Shown here: positions 1-9,238 of the stretch, piece after piece | How the letters are laid out: every line of letters begins with the position of its first letter | Numbering within the stretch: the stretch's first letter is position 1 | NCBI GenBank assembly: GCA_017478515.1 | Contig: JAFVDH010000013.1 | Location: 1 to 44,913, forward strand | From: a bacterium | Lineage (GTDB): Bacteria > Cyanobacteriota > Vampirovibrionia > Gastranaerophilales > Gastranaerophilaceae | Reading direction: 5' to 3' | Length of the DNA: 44,913 nucleotides | Position numbers and translations under genes: made by a program | The notes under the pieces: generated by a model | Seen by the model: the letters and a program-made list of their open reading frames with translations, nothing else | The model's database searches: none | Told to the model about the DNA's origin: nothing

Positions 1-152
1 AATAAAAATATCATATTTGATATTTCACTTCTAATTCGTTAATTTCAATCACAGCCCTCATAACTCGTGCTTACGCACTCAAACAAATTCGGGCTTGTAA
101 TTATTTCAATAAACGAATTTACGAAGTTCCATAAAGATATGATATTTTTATT
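1..152. repeat. Foldback (MITE-like) element, about 152 bases
   Basis: The first 16 bases are the exact reverse complement of bases 137-152. Inside, two further blocks pair imperfectly (about 27-60 with 85-128), and the tip is a small GTGC-TTAC-GCAC hairpin near 69-80. It therefore reads as one long imperfect hairpin without coding capacity, like a miniature inverted-repeat element or a large REP-type palindrome. It begins at the window edge, so its outer limit is unknown. No second copy was found in this window. Confidence 0.6.
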
Positions 153-180
153 ATTTGTGTAGACTTGTATATAATTACCT
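152..180 (+). promoter_or_regulatory. Exact 29-base repeat holding a TATAAT box; likely small-RNA promoter
   Basis: This 29-base block is identical to bases 25345-25373, and both copies carry TATAAT (here 170-175) just upstream of a short segment ending in a terminator hairpin. No convincing -35 box is seen at 17 bases, so it may be an extended -10 promoter. Exact conservation between otherwise unrelated contexts suggests a promoter or activator site rather than chance. Confidence 0.5.
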
Positions 181-306
181 TATAATATTGTCGTTGAGGT
201 GAAACCCTAACCAGTGGCTAACCCAACTAAAAAAGAACGTAGGTTGGGGTTTCACCCCAACAAAATAAAACTAAAAAAGCGAATTTTTAAAAATTCGCTT
301 TTTTAG
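181..306 (+). ncRNA. Candidate structured small RNA with terminator
   Basis: Bases 193-212 and 242-261 can form a 20-bp stem with 18 Watson-Crick pairs, one G-U and one mismatch, closing a loop of about 29 bases. The loop contains AACCCAAC, which could also pair with the 3' arm, so two mutually exclusive folds are possible. A promoter-like block precedes it and a strong hairpin terminator follows (271-306). No reading frame of note fills it. It matches no RNA family I recognise (not tmRNA, SRP or RNase P). Confidence 0.5.
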
Positions 307-308
307 TT
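271..308. terminator. Bidirectional rho-independent terminator
   Basis: A near-perfect palindrome, AAAAAAGCGAATTTTT followed by its complement, ends in T-runs on both strands. It can terminate the small RNA from the left and the HEAT-repeat gene from the right. Confidence 0.8.
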
Positions 309-330
309 TTAATATTTTAATTAATCTTGA

Positions 331-1191
331 TTAAAATGCTGCTGCAACAGGTTTCTTTTGAGGAGTAGCACCAGGGATTTGCTGCCAGTTAGCTGCCATA
401 ATTTTTTTGAATGATTTCAAAGCTGTATCTTCCAATTCACCTAACTCATCAGCTTCCATAATTAATTCTCTTAAAGGTAACAATGAACGTTGGTCACGAA
501 GTACGCCTAAAGCTGCTGCTGCACCTGCTCTTACCAATTCATTTTCGTTACGGTCTTTCATAACGTCTATTAATGCAGGAACTGCTTTTGTATCGTTTAA
601 TTTACCTAACGACGTTACTGCGTAAATTCTTACGTTAACCCATTCATCGTGTAACATATTAATAATTTTATCTACAGCTTTTTTATTTCCGATTTCACCT
701 AAAGCTCTTGTAGCATCACATCTTACGTTAACTTTTTCGTGGTCTAAAGATTTCATTAAAGCATCTGTAGCAACATCACCAATTTCGATTAAAGCATCAG
801 TAACTGTGATACAAACTTGAGGGTTTTCATCGTTTAATGCTTCAACAAGAGGTTCTACAACAATTTCACCGCCTAAACGACCTAAAGCTCTTGCTGCTCT
901 TACTCTTACATCTACGTTTCTGTCTTCACGTAATGATTCAATTAAGTGTACAGTTGCTTTTTCGTCGCCTAATTCGCCTAAAGCTCTTGCTGCATATAAT
1001 CTTACCGAACCGTTTTTATCGTTTTTCAATACATCGATTAATGGTTCTACAGCTTTTGAATCGCCCATTTCACCAAGAATTCTTGCTGCATTATAACGAA
1101 CTTTTTCTGAGTTGCTTGTTTGTAAATCGTTTATTAATTCTTCAAATGTTTTCTTAACTTGTTTTTTCTTACTGTTCACACTTATTGTCAT
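331..1191 (-). CDS. HEAT-repeat (PBS-lyase type) protein
   Basis: This 286-residue protein is built almost wholly from repeats of about 31 residues with the pattern V-R-x-x-A-A-x-x-L-G-x-x-G-D-x-x-A-V-x-x-L-I, running from about residue 30 to 245. This is the short HEAT class found in phycobilisome lyases (CpcE/NblB-like) and in many scaffold proteins. A basic N-terminus (residues 8-14) precedes the repeats and a proline/alanine-rich tail ends it. With no phycobiliprotein genes nearby, a protein-binding scaffold role is more likely than lyase activity. An SD-like GGAG lies upstream of the ATG. The exact partner cannot be inferred. Confidence 0.85.
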   Translation of the reverse strand: MTISVNSKKKQVKKTFEELINDLQTSNSEKVRYNAARILGEMGDSKAVEPLIDVLKNDKNGSVRLYAARALGELGDEKATVHLIESLREDRNVDVRVRAARALGRLGGEIVVEPLVEALNDENPQVCITVTDALIEIGDVATDALMKSLDHEKVNVRCDATRALGEIGNKKAVDKIINMLHDEWVNVRIYAVTSLGKLNDTKAVPALIDVMKDRNENELVRAGAAAALGVLRDQRSLLPLRELIMEADELGELEDTALKSFKKIMAANWQQIPGATPQKKPVAAAF

Positions 1192-1527
1192 AACCTTACT
1201 CCGTAAATACTACCAAATAAATCTTTAACTACCTACTCCTTTATAAAGTATTTTGTTTAAAAAAAATTGCTTTTTTCTTTTCTATTTGGTTACAATTTCG
1301 TAACATTTGTTAAAAGTACACTTAAAAATAAGACTATTATTGCATTAGACGATACATCAAATATTTTTTAAGGGTAAGTTTAACACTTATAACTATATAA
1401 TAGCATTTTTTTCAAGCATTGTCTTTACTCCAAAGAGATTATTTTATAAAAAATATTGATTGTTTTTTTAAATATTTGCACATTCATATTATGGCTAAAT
1501 AGATTTTTACAGATTTATAAAGCTTTG
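1192..1527. other. Intergenic region, no gene seen
   Basis: Very AT-rich spacer of 336 bases between two minus-strand genes. It holds the leader of the HEAT-repeat gene (SD-like GGAG close to 1200 on the minus strand) and the end of the histidine kinase transcript. No convincing terminator hairpin or RNA was found. Confidence 0.4.
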
Positions 1528-3195
1528 TTAAGCATGCCCTACAGGTATGGCAACGATAAATTCCGTACCGATGTTTTCCTCGCTGTTAACACTAATTTTA
1601 CCGTTATGTTTTTGAATTATTTTCGAGCTAATTGCAAGACCCAATCCTGTGCCGACACCCACCGATTTTGTTGTAAAACCCGCATCAAATATCTTGTTCA
1701 AGTTTTCTTTTTTTATACCTTTACCGTTATCCTTAATTTTTACAATCAAATTATCATCCTGTATTTCAGTAGTAATTGTAATTACGCCCTTATCAGTTAT
1801 TGCCTGGCAGGCATTTACAAGAAGATTCATAAAGACTTGATTAAGCATGTTCGGATAACACTTAATCATTGGTAATTCTGCGTAATTTTTAACTATTTCC
1901 GCCTTATGTTTTGTTTCGTGGTAAATCAAATCCAGCGTCAAATCCAGCTCTTTATTTATATCAGCCTCTTGAAGCTCCTCTTCATCCAGTCTTACGAATT
2001 TTTTTAACGAAACTACAAGGTTGCTTATTCTGTCTATGGCAAGCTTATCTATTCTTGTTGTTTCCGTAAGCATTTCCGCCAAATCTTTATCTTGTATTTG
2101 TTTAATAAGTTTTGTCATTATTCCGTTATTAGACTTAATTGAACCAATCGGAGTATTTATTTCGTGTGCAACACCTGCGACTAATTGACCGAGTGAGGCC
2201 ATTTTTTCGGAATGAATAAGCTGTAATTGAGTTTCTTTAAGTTCTTTTAAAGTATCCTGTAATTCGTCTTTTTGCTCATTTATTTGCTGGAACAAAGAAG
2301 CCTGAATTATGGCATTTCCAAGCTGAGCGGAAATACTTTCAAGAATATTTATTTCAGCGGACAAATCTCTCTTCTGGCGGCTTAACAGAACTATTATTCC
2401 CAAAAGATTATCCAAATGATATATTGGCAAAATTATTCTGACCACAGGCAGAGTAAATGGTTTTGCCTCATTATATTCTTTTATGCAGTGAGACGAAACT
2501 GTTTCTTTTTTCAAAATTTTAGAATACGTATTTTCGTCATAAGATATTACTTTTCCGGTCAAGTTTTCGTTTTTTTTCGGATAAATTTCCGTTATTTTAA
2601 ATTCATTTTCGCCGTCAAGCCCTGCATAATATGCCTTAAAAGCATTAAGCATGGAAGAAAGTTCGCCTATTGCCGAAGTTAAAACTTTTGAAATATCTAT
2701 CGACTCTCTTATGATATTTGAAATTTTATTTATCAAAATCATTTTTAATGCTTGGTTCTGGTTATCCTGATTTGTTTTTAAAAGGTTCTGATAGTCTTTA
2801 TAAACTTCTTTGAGCTTATCTGTCAATCTGGAATTTTCATCTTTATATTTTTCCAAAGCAATATCAGAAGTAATATCTTTAAAAATAAGAATAGAATATT
2901 TAGCCCGTTTAAAAGCGGAGATATTGTAATATTTCATCTGAACACTTCGATAATTAACTATAGCGGTATAAGGTTCATCCGAAATAAGAGCCTGAGATAT
3001 AGGCGAATATGCCGACATGTCATCTGAAATTGCACAAACATCGACATAGAAATTTATCTTATGAGAAAACTTTTGCAAACAATTAAAATCACTAAAATGA
3101 TTTTCAAAAGCCCTATTTTTATAGATTACATTTTTACTGCCGTCTATAATTAATACAGGGTCATTAAAATTGTTGAAAACCTCAAATTTCTTCAT
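1528..3195 (-). CDS. PAS-GAF sensor histidine kinase, orphan, cytoplasmic
   Basis: This 555-residue protein has a PAS-like N-terminus (about 8-115), a coiled linker, a GAF-like domain (about 160-300), a second coiled coil (about 305-330), a HisKA H-box with AHEINTP at His344, and a HATPase domain. The HATPase has an N-box NLLVNACQAI near 457-466, DNGKG at 489-493 and GVGTGLGLAI at 513-522. No membrane segment is visible, so it should sense an intracellular signal or be scaffolded. No response regulator gene lies beside it. It is predicted to be leaderless: TATAAT (minus strand, 3202-3207) ends six bases before the ATG. Confidence 0.9.
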   Translation of the reverse strand: MKKFEVFNNFNDPVLIIDGSKNVIYKNRAFENHFSDFNCLQKFSHKINFYVDVCAISDDMSAYSPISQALISDEPYTAIVNYRSVQMKYYNISAFKRAKYSILIFKDITSDIALEKYKDENSRLTDKLKEVYKDYQNLLKTNQDNQNQALKMILINKISNIIRESIDISKVLTSAIGELSSMLNAFKAYYAGLDGENEFKITEIYPKKNENLTGKVISYDENTYSKILKKETVSSHCIKEYNEAKPFTLPVVRIILPIYHLDNLLGIIVLLSRQKRDLSAEINILESISAQLGNAIIQASLFQQINEQKDELQDTLKELKETQLQLIHSEKMASLGQLVAGVAHEINTPIGSIKSNNGIMTKLIKQIQDKDLAEMLTETTRIDKLAIDRISNLVVSLKKFVRLDEEELQEADINKELDLTLDLIYHETKHKAEIVKNYAELPMIKCYPNMLNQVFMNLLVNACQAITDKGVITITTEIQDDNLIVKIKDNGKGIKKENLNKIFDAGFTTKSVGVGTGLGLAISSKIIQKHNGKISVNSEENIGTEFIVAIPVGHA

Positions 3196-3201
3196 GCATA
3201 T

Positions 3202-3207
3202 ATTATA
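3202..3207 (-). promoter_or_regulatory. -10 box for a leaderless kinase mRNA
   Basis: TATAAT on the minus strand is separated by exactly six bases from the histidine kinase ATG, and no Shine-Dalgarno motif is present. Transcription would therefore start at or next to the ATG. Confidence 0.6.
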
Positions 3208-3397
3208 CTACATGTATTATATATATACATGTAAAAAGTTTATCTATTACTTTAAAAATGCATGTGCAATAGTTTGTAAACTATTAATAAAAAAAATTTA
3301 CGTTATGAAATATTTTGCTCTGGGGATAAAAATTTATGCTAAATTATTAGTATAGAAATTAGAAATTTTATTAATCAGATTTTTATTAGGAGAATAC

Positions 3398-4078
3398 ATG
3401 CCGGAATATTTAACGAAAGAAGAGATTAAACAATGGAGAAGTTCATTGGAAAAAATCACTTTAGAAGAATTTGCGAAAAGATTGGGAAAAGAAATAGAAG
3501 AAACTAAACATACAAATGATTTGGTAGATATAGTTATGAAAGGCCAAACAGGCACATCAGTAACTACATCAAGAATAGACAGAAGCAGTACGATAGAAAG
3601 AATTTCTGCATCTGCACAAAGGGCAGCACAAAGAGAAACAGAAATCGCACCATCTGTATATAAACCAAAAAATGAACAAAAAGCGGAAGTTAAGGTTGAA
3701 AAAGTTGTTGAAGCTGCAAAAGAAGCTGTTAAAAAAGAAGTGGAAAAAATCTCTGCTAAAACATCATCAAAACAATCTGTTTCAACGTCAAACAAATCAA
3801 GCTCAAGCAGTATTTCAAGTTCAAACACTTTAAGTGCCTCAAACAATGTAAATAACTCAGGATTTGAATTCAAAAAACCTCTTACAGAAAGAGAACAAAT
3901 GGTATTTAATTATTTCTTATCAAACAAAGATACCGTTGTCTTTGCAAAAGATTTGGCAAAACTTTTGAACTTACCAAGAGATTATGTGTACAAATATATC
4001 AAAACATTGAGAGCAAAAATTGAGGGAGATAATCTAAGAAACGCAGAAAGCGGTGGATTTATATTATCTGACAAGTAA
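3398..4078 (+). CDS. Unknown protein with C-terminal winged-helix-like domain
   Basis: This 226-residue protein has a helical charged N-terminus (1-50), a long Ser/Thr/Lys-rich low-complexity middle (about 55-160), and a compact C-terminus (about 165-226). The C-terminus reads as a helix-turn-helix, with segments VVFAKDLAKLLNLPRDYVYKYIKTLRAKI and a final beta-like stretch. The tail resembles a winged-helix DNA-binding or protein-docking domain joined by a flexible linker. An AGGAG ribosome site precedes the ATG. The next gene begins two bases after the stop, so the two are surely co-transcribed. I do not recognise the family. Confidence 0.6.
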   Translation: MPEYLTKEEIKQWRSSLEKITLEEFAKRLGKEIEETKHTNDLVDIVMKGQTGTSVTTSRIDRSSTIERISASAQRAAQRETEIAPSVYKPKNEQKAEVKVEKVVEAAKEAVKKEVEKISAKTSSKQSVSTSNKSSSSSISSSNTLSASNNVNNSGFEFKKPLTEREQMVFNYFLSNKDTVVFAKDLAKLLNLPRDYVYKYIKTLRAKIEGDNLRNAESGGFILSDK

Positions 4079-4080
4079 TC

Positions 4081-5193
4081 ATGACAGTAGAAAAAACTAA
4101 AATTTTAAAGATATTAAGTAAAACAGAGACGTTGTATGTAGCAGATTATAATGATACATATGGCGTCTCTGCTAATATGATAAAAAAATTATTCCAGTAC
4201 AAAGATTTTAATAAAGCCCTGAACCTTGGGAATATAGTACTGGAAGAAGTTGAAGACGGCGAATACACAGTTGTTGAGGGAATTCAAAAGCTCGTAACAC
4301 TAAGCTTAATTTTGTTTGCCTTGTGTGAATGCTACAAACAAACAAATACCGCAAATGAAGAGGCTATATCGAAAATTTACGAAAGATATCTGCTTGGAAA
4401 ATATGGCGTAAAACTTCATTTAAACGGCGAAAATAAAATCATTTATGAAAAAATCATTTATAAAGAACGCCTGACTGATGAAGAAAAAGAGAACGCTCTA
4501 TTCGTAGTTTTACATAAGTTTTGGGAAGAAATTAAGCAAGAAAGTATTTCTGCCAATGAATTATATCAACTTCTTAAAGCCATTGATTGCTATAATATAG
4601 TAATTAAACACGGAGAAGGCTTGGAATTTTATTATTCAATAAATAAAAATAACAGCAGACTTGATACAACAAAACTTATTCGCTCATATCTGTCTGATAG
4701 AGAACCGTCTTTGATTTATATTTTTGACAATATGGTTCAAAGATTTGCGGAGTCAGATATATACGAGATGTTTAAAATATTCTTGAAAGATTTTTTAAGC
4801 ATTCAGAATACCAAGTTGAAAATAAATGATGCTGAAATTTTTCCGTTTTTTATAGCATATTATGAGGATATGATTAAAAATAAAAGTCCTGAATTGATAC
4901 TTAAAAATATCAGCGAATTTTCAGAACGCTATTTAAAAATGATAAAAGTAGATTTTGAATATTTCGATATCAAAAAGAAATTTACAATGATAAACGATAT
5001 CGGAGGGCAAGTAGCATATCCTTACTTGATGGAAGTCTTAACCGACTACGATAATAACAGAATAAATACCGATATACTTAATCTTATTCTAAAAACCGTA
5101 TATGACTATTTATACAGAGGTAATGAATTTGATTTTACTAAACTAAGTGAATTAATTAATCAGCGTTTAATACTAAGAAACTATAATTATTAA
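4081..5193 (+). CDS. Unknown 370-residue helical protein
   Basis: No known domain is recognised. The sequence is mostly alpha-helical by eye, rich in Lys, Glu, Ile and Tyr, with no signal peptide and no membrane segment. The start is fixed by its position two bases after the previous stop, which implies translational coupling with the winged-helix-like protein. The pair precedes ftsH, which has its own promoter, so a functional tie to proteolysis is possible but unproven. Confidence 0.6.
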   Translation: MTVEKTKILKILSKTETLYVADYNDTYGVSANMIKKLFQYKDFNKALNLGNIVLEEVEDGEYTVVEGIQKLVTLSLILFALCECYKQTNTANEEAISKIYERYLLGKYGVKLHLNGENKIIYEKIIYKERLTDEEKENALFVVLHKFWEEIKQESISANELYQLLKAIDCYNIVIKHGEGLEFYYSINKNNSRLDTTKLIRSYLSDREPSLIYIFDNMVQRFAESDIYEMFKIFLKDFLSIQNTKLKINDAEIFPFFIAYYEDMIKNKSPELILKNISEFSERYLKMIKVDFEYFDIKKKFTMINDIGGQVAYPYLMEVLTDYDNNRINTDILNLILKTVYDYLYRGNEFDFTKLSELINQRLILRNYNY

Positions 5194-5208
5194 TAAATAT
5201 AGCGGTAA

Positions 5209-5236
5209 TTGTGAAAAAAATATTTTGAAATATAAT
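5209..5236 (+). promoter_or_regulatory. ftsH promoter
   Basis: TTGTGA (5209-5214), a 16-base spacer and a perfect TATAAT (5231-5236) lie about 30 bases before the ftsH ATG, which also has a GAAGGA ribosome site. Confidence 0.55.
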
Positions 5237-5265
5237 TAGAAAAGAAATAGAGAAGGAATAATATA

Positions 5266-7149
5266 ATGAATAAAAGCCAATCAACAGGAATGTACGTAAT
5301 ACTGGGGATAATGATTTTAGCATTTGTATCAATGCTGTTCTCAGGGCCGTCAACAAGCACACAGGAGCTAACATATACAAACTTTGTACAAAAAGTGGAA
5401 AATGGAGAAATAAAAAGTGTTGAAATAGATAAAGACTATTTGCTTGCACAACCGTTAAAACAGCCTGAACAAACAGAAAAAGAGAAAAAAGCCCCAAAAC
5501 CAATATACGGCGAATTGAAAAAAGCTACATTGCAGTATAAAGTTTTAATTCCCGAGGGCTCAGATATCTTGAGAAAATTGGAAGAAAACAAAGTTATAAT
5601 AGAAGTTAAAAAACCAAGCGAATCTTCACAAATATTCAGCGTATTAGGTTCATTGATTTTACCGCTGTTATTTATAATATTTTTAATAATAATGGCAAGA
5701 GGTATATCCGCAGGCGGTTCACAGGCAATGTCATTTGGTAAGAGCAAAGCAAAATTACTTTTAGACAGCAAAGTAAAAGTAACCTTTGACGATGTTGCCG
5801 GTATAGACGAAGAAAGAAAAGAACTTGAAGAAATAGTTGATTTTCTAAAAAACGGAGAAAAATATATAAAACTTGGAGCAAAAATACCAAAAGGCGTCTT
5901 GTTAATAGGTTCACCGGGAACGGGTAAAACGTTAATGGCAAAAGCCGTAGCAGGAGAAGCAGGTGTACCGTTCTTTTCAATATCAGGTTCGGATTTTGTG
6001 GAAATGTTTGTCGGAGTTGGTGCAAGCCGTGTAAGAGACTTGTTTGAACAGGCAAAAAAACATCAACCTTGTATAATATTTATAGACGAAATAGATGCCG
6101 TAGGACGTCAGCGTGGAGCAGGTCTTGGCGGAGGACATGACGAAAGAGAACAAACTCTTAACCAACTGCTTGTTGAAATGGACGGTTTTGACGAAACAAC
6201 AAATATCATTGTAATTGCAGCAACAAACAGACCTGATATTTTGGATAACGCTCTTCTAAGACCGGGCAGATTTGACAGACAAATAGTGATAAACAGACCT
6301 GATATATTAGGCAGAGAACAAATACTGGAAGTTCATGCCAAAAATAAACCGCTTGCAAGTGAAGTGGATTTAAAAGTATTAGCAAAACGAACTCCCGGAT
6401 TTACAGGTGCAGATTTGCAAAACCTTTTAAATGAGGCAGCTTTGCTTGCAGCAAGACATGATAAAGAAAAAATTGAAATGGACGATTTGGAAGAGGCGAT
6501 TGATAAAGTAATTGCCGGCCCTGAAAAGAAAAGCCGTAATATTTCGGATTCCGAAAAAGAAAATACAGCTTACCACGAAGTTGGTCATGCTCTTCTTGCA
6601 AAATTATTAAACAACTGTGACCCGCTTCATAAAGTTTCAATAATACCAAGAGGAATGGCTTTGGGCGTAACTTTGACTTTACCTGAAAAAGACCACCTTA
6701 CAATGAAAAAAGTTCAATTATTGGACAGAATAACAATGACACTCGGAGGCCGTGTTGCAGAAGAAATTATTTACGGAAAAGACTTTATAACAACAGGTGC
6801 ATCTAATGACTTGGAAAAAGTTACCGCATTGGCAAGAAATATGGTAACAAAATACGGCATGAGCGAAAAACTTGGAAATCTAGCTTACGGCAAAAGCGAA
6901 GACCACGTATTTATGGGACGTGATTTCGGACACACAAGAGATTATTCCGAAGAAATCGCAGCTGAAATCGATAACGAAGTTCAAAGAATTGTCAATGAAC
7001 AATACGAAATTGCTAAAACTCTCTTAACTCAAAATCAAGATATGCTTGAACAAATATCCAAAGCTCTATTAGACAGAGAAACTTTGGATGAAAAAGAATT
7101 TGATGAGTTAATGGAAAAAATTAAAAATGAAAGAAACTTGTACATGTAG
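5266..7149 (+). CDS. ftsH: ATP-dependent zinc metalloprotease FtsH
   Basis: This 627-residue membrane AAA+ protease degrades misfolded membrane proteins and short-lived regulators. Membrane segments lie at about 8-26 and 124-143, flanking the periplasmic domain. Walker A is GSPGTGKT (215-222), Walker B IIFIDEID (270-277) and the second region of homology about 318-338. The zinc site is HEVGH (437-441), with a third ligand expected at Asp515 in GASNDLEK. Length and all catalytic residues are normal. The last 23 bases overlap the start of the corrinoid protein small subunit gene, an unusual operon partner. Confidence 0.97.
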   Translation: MNKSQSTGMYVILGIMILAFVSMLFSGPSTSTQELTYTNFVQKVENGEIKSVEIDKDYLLAQPLKQPEQTEKEKKAPKPIYGELKKATLQYKVLIPEGSDILRKLEENKVIIEVKKPSESSQIFSVLGSLILPLLFIIFLIIMARGISAGGSQAMSFGKSKAKLLLDSKVKVTFDDVAGIDEERKELEEIVDFLKNGEKYIKLGAKIPKGVLLIGSPGTGKTLMAKAVAGEAGVPFFSISGSDFVEMFVGVGASRVRDLFEQAKKHQPCIIFIDEIDAVGRQRGAGLGGGHDEREQTLNQLLVEMDGFDETTNIIVIAATNRPDILDNALLRPGRFDRQIVINRPDILGREQILEVHAKNKPLASEVDLKVLAKRTPGFTGADLQNLLNEAALLAARHDKEKIEMDDLEEAIDKVIAGPEKKSRNISDSEKENTAYHEVGHALLAKLLNNCDPLHKVSIIPRGMALGVTLTLPEKDHLTMKKVQLLDRITMTLGGRVAEEIIYGKDFITTGASNDLEKVTALARNMVTKYGMSEKLGNLAYGKSEDHVFMGRDFGHTRDYSEEIAAEIDNEVQRIVNEQYEIAKTLLTQNQDMLEQISKALLDRETLDEKEFDELMEKIKNERNLYM

Positions 7150-8023
7150 TTTTGAATTTAAACAAAACATACGTGAAATTAATTTTAGCGGGCTGAAAAT
7201 TGGCGGTGATAAATCGTTCTTTTTTCTAAAAGAAAACGGCAATAAATCAAAGCCCGTTTTTGTTTTGGAATTAAATATTTTTAAACCTGAAAAAAGCTCT
7301 CACATAGTAAAAGATGTTTACAGTCAATTCTTTGATAATAAAATTGAGTTTGTAAAACAAGCTCAAAACTCGGATTGCGACATTTTAGGATTAAAATTTA
7401 ATATTGAAAATATTGGTCAGGTAAATGAAGCCTGCTTATTATTAAAAGATTTACTTCCCCACATCAGAAAACCTCTGATGATAAGAGGCGTAAATATATC
7501 GGATTTAGATAAAATTCTTATTCCTGAATTAATGAAAACCCTTGACAGGGAATGCATAATCGCTTTTGCAAATGAATACACCTATAAAGAAATAACCCCG
7601 TTAGCGATAAAAGGCAATCATATTCTGGTAATCCGTACACCGATAGATGTTAACAAGTTAAAGGAAATGAATTTGCTAACATCAAAAATGGGACTGGATT
7701 TAAATAAAATCCTAATAGATACGGATATGGGAGGATTAGGATACGGACTGGAATACGGCTACAGCATTATGGAACGGGTAAAAATCGCAGGGTTTAACGG
7801 AAATGAAATATTAAACATGCCAATGATAGCATTCAGCAGCGAAGAAAGCCTTAAAACAAAAGAAGCATCAAGCGAAAACTTGAACGGAAGTTTTGGAGAT
7901 TTTAAAACAAGAACAAAAATGATAGAGGTGGTAACCGCAAGTTCCGTTATTTCCGCAGGAGTAAATGTTGTTGTGCTTAATCACCCTGAAAGTATTCATA
8001 TATTGAAAGGGCTGGTCGGATGA
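7127..8023 (+). CDS. acsD: Corrinoid iron-sulfur protein, small (delta) subunit homolog
   Basis: This 298-residue protein resembles the small subunit of the acetyl-CoA synthase/decarbonylase corrinoid protein (AcsD/CdhD). It has the N-terminal FKQNIREINFSGLKIGGDKSFFF region and a TIM-barrel-like middle, with LDLNKILIDTDMGGLGYGLEYGYS near 190-213. The C-terminal TASSVISAGVNVVVLNHPES stretch is also typical. In the known complex this subunit docks the methyltransferase and helps hold the cobamide. Here the ATG lies inside ftsH, and the stop overlaps the large-subunit ATG in an ATGA junction. No CO dehydrogenase, acetyl-CoA synthase or methyltransferase gene is in view, so the pathway role is open. 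Confidence 0.8.
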   Translation: MKETCTCSFEFKQNIREINFSGLKIGGDKSFFFLKENGNKSKPVFVLELNIFKPEKSSHIVKDVYSQFFDNKIEFVKQAQNSDCDILGLKFNIENIGQVNEACLLLKDLLPHIRKPLMIRGVNISDLDKILIPELMKTLDRECIIAFANEYTYKEITPLAIKGNHILVIRTPIDVNKLKEMNLLTSKMGLDLNKILIDTDMGGLGYGLEYGYSIMERVKIAGFNGNEILNMPMIAFSSEESLKTKEASSENLNGSFGDFKTRTKMIEVVTASSVISAGVNVVVLNHPESIHILKGLVG

Positions 8024-9195
8024 ATCTATCAGGTTTAGACATATTTAAATACCTCCCTGCATCTACAAAATCCGAACATTCTAATTGCAAAGAATGCGGA
8101 TATAATTCTTGTATGGCTTTTGCTCTTAATCTTTCTAAAGATTACAACAATATTAGCTATTGCCCGTATTTGAATAGCGAATTGATAAATATTATAAACA
8201 ATTCTAAAACCTACGTACAAAATGAAATTGAAATAGGCCTTTCAAAAAAAATAAAAATCGGCGGGGAAAATGTTATGTTCCGCCATAATAAAACATTCGT
8301 AAATCCTACGGCGATTTTTGTAACCTTGAATACAGACGATGAGAATTTTAATGAAACTTTAGACAGAGTATTGAAATTTGAAATATTAAAGTTATCAAAA
8401 ACCTATAAAGTTGATGGTGTTTTGCTTAAAGGCTCAGAAATAAATCATGATTTAAGATTAAAAATAGAAAATCACGGAATTTCAACTCTGACTGATAAAG
8501 AATTGAAAAATCTCAATCTCATAAAAATTGAAGAGGGGAAAAACCGTTTTCAAAATACAATGGAAACACTTATTTGTACAAGAAAAAAAGCTATTTTAGA
8601 AAATGATAAAAATTATATAAACCCTGTCTACATATATTTGGGAAAAACTTCAAATTTAATAGAATTATCTGCCAGAGCAGGCTTTTATATATGTAAATAC
8701 GCAAATTTATTAATCTTTGAGGACTTTGACGAAGCTCTGATGTCAACACTAATAACGCTGCGACAAAATATATATTCCGATCCTCAATCCCCGCTTCAGG
8801 TTGAACCAAATATATATGAGTTTAATGAAGTTGATGAAAAATCAGTTATCTTTATGACAACAAATTTTAGTTTGACATATTACACAATTGCCAATGAATT
8901 GGAAGAATTGGAAATACCATCGTATTTAATAGTAATTCCAACAGGAGGAATGAGCGTTATGGCGGCATGGGCAGCAGAAAAAATAACTGCTGAAGTCGTG
9001 TCCGAAACAATTGAAAAATTTGGACTAAGAAAAAAAGTTAAAACAAGAGAAATAATAATTCCCGGATTGCTTGAACCAATAAAAGACTCTCTTCAAAAAG
9101 AACTTCCTGATTTTAAGATAATAGTCGGAGCAAAAGAGGCTTATAAAACAAAAGACTTTATAAAAACATATAAAATTGAAAATTTCGCAGAATAA
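8020..9195 (+). CDS. acsC: Corrinoid iron-sulfur protein, large (gamma) subunit homolog
   Basis: This 391-residue protein has three parts typical of AcsC/CdhE. The N-terminal [4Fe-4S] motif is C23-x2-C26-x4-C31-x16-C48. The barrel opens with IKIGGENVMFRHNKTFVNPTA near 74-94. The C-terminal cobamide-binding domain contains TTNFSLTYYTIANELE, GGMSVMAAWAAEKIT and ELPDFKIIVGAKEA. The protein is shorter than the roughly 445-residue acetogen subunit, mainly in the barrel. The cluster cysteines are all kept, so it should still be a redox-active corrinoid protein. It is translationally coupled to the small subunit. Confidence 0.85.
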   Translation: MNLSGLDIFKYLPASTKSEHSNCKECGYNSCMAFALNLSKDYNNISYCPYLNSELINIINNSKTYVQNEIEIGLSKKIKIGGENVMFRHNKTFVNPTAIFVTLNTDDENFNETLDRVLKFEILKLSKTYKVDGVLLKGSEINHDLRLKIENHGISTLTDKELKNLNLIKIEEGKNRFQNTMETLICTRKKAILENDKNYINPVYIYLGKTSNLIELSARAGFYICKYANLLIFEDFDEALMSTLITLRQNIYSDPQSPLQVEPNIYEFNEVDEKSVIFMTTNFSLTYYTIANELEELEIPSYLIVIPTGGMSVMAAWAAEKITAEVVSETIEKFGLRKKVKTREIIIPGLLEPIKDSLQKELPDFKIIVGAKEAYKTKDFIKTYKIENFAE

Positions 9196-9238
9196 TACAG
9201 AATAATAAATTTAAAACAGCACAAATTGGAGAAAACCC

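Noticed and set aside
331..1191. Phycobilisome lyase function for the HEAT-repeat protein
   Set aside because: No phycobiliprotein or photosynthesis genes are seen; the repeat alone is only a scaffold fold.
1456..1875. Open frame of 139 codons on the plus strand over the kinase 3' end
   Set aside because: It lies antisense to the HATPase domain of the histidine kinase and has an artefact-like composition.
7127..9195. Complete Wood-Ljungdahl / acetogenesis locus
   Set aside because: Only the two corrinoid protein subunits are present; neighbours are ftsH and pepT.
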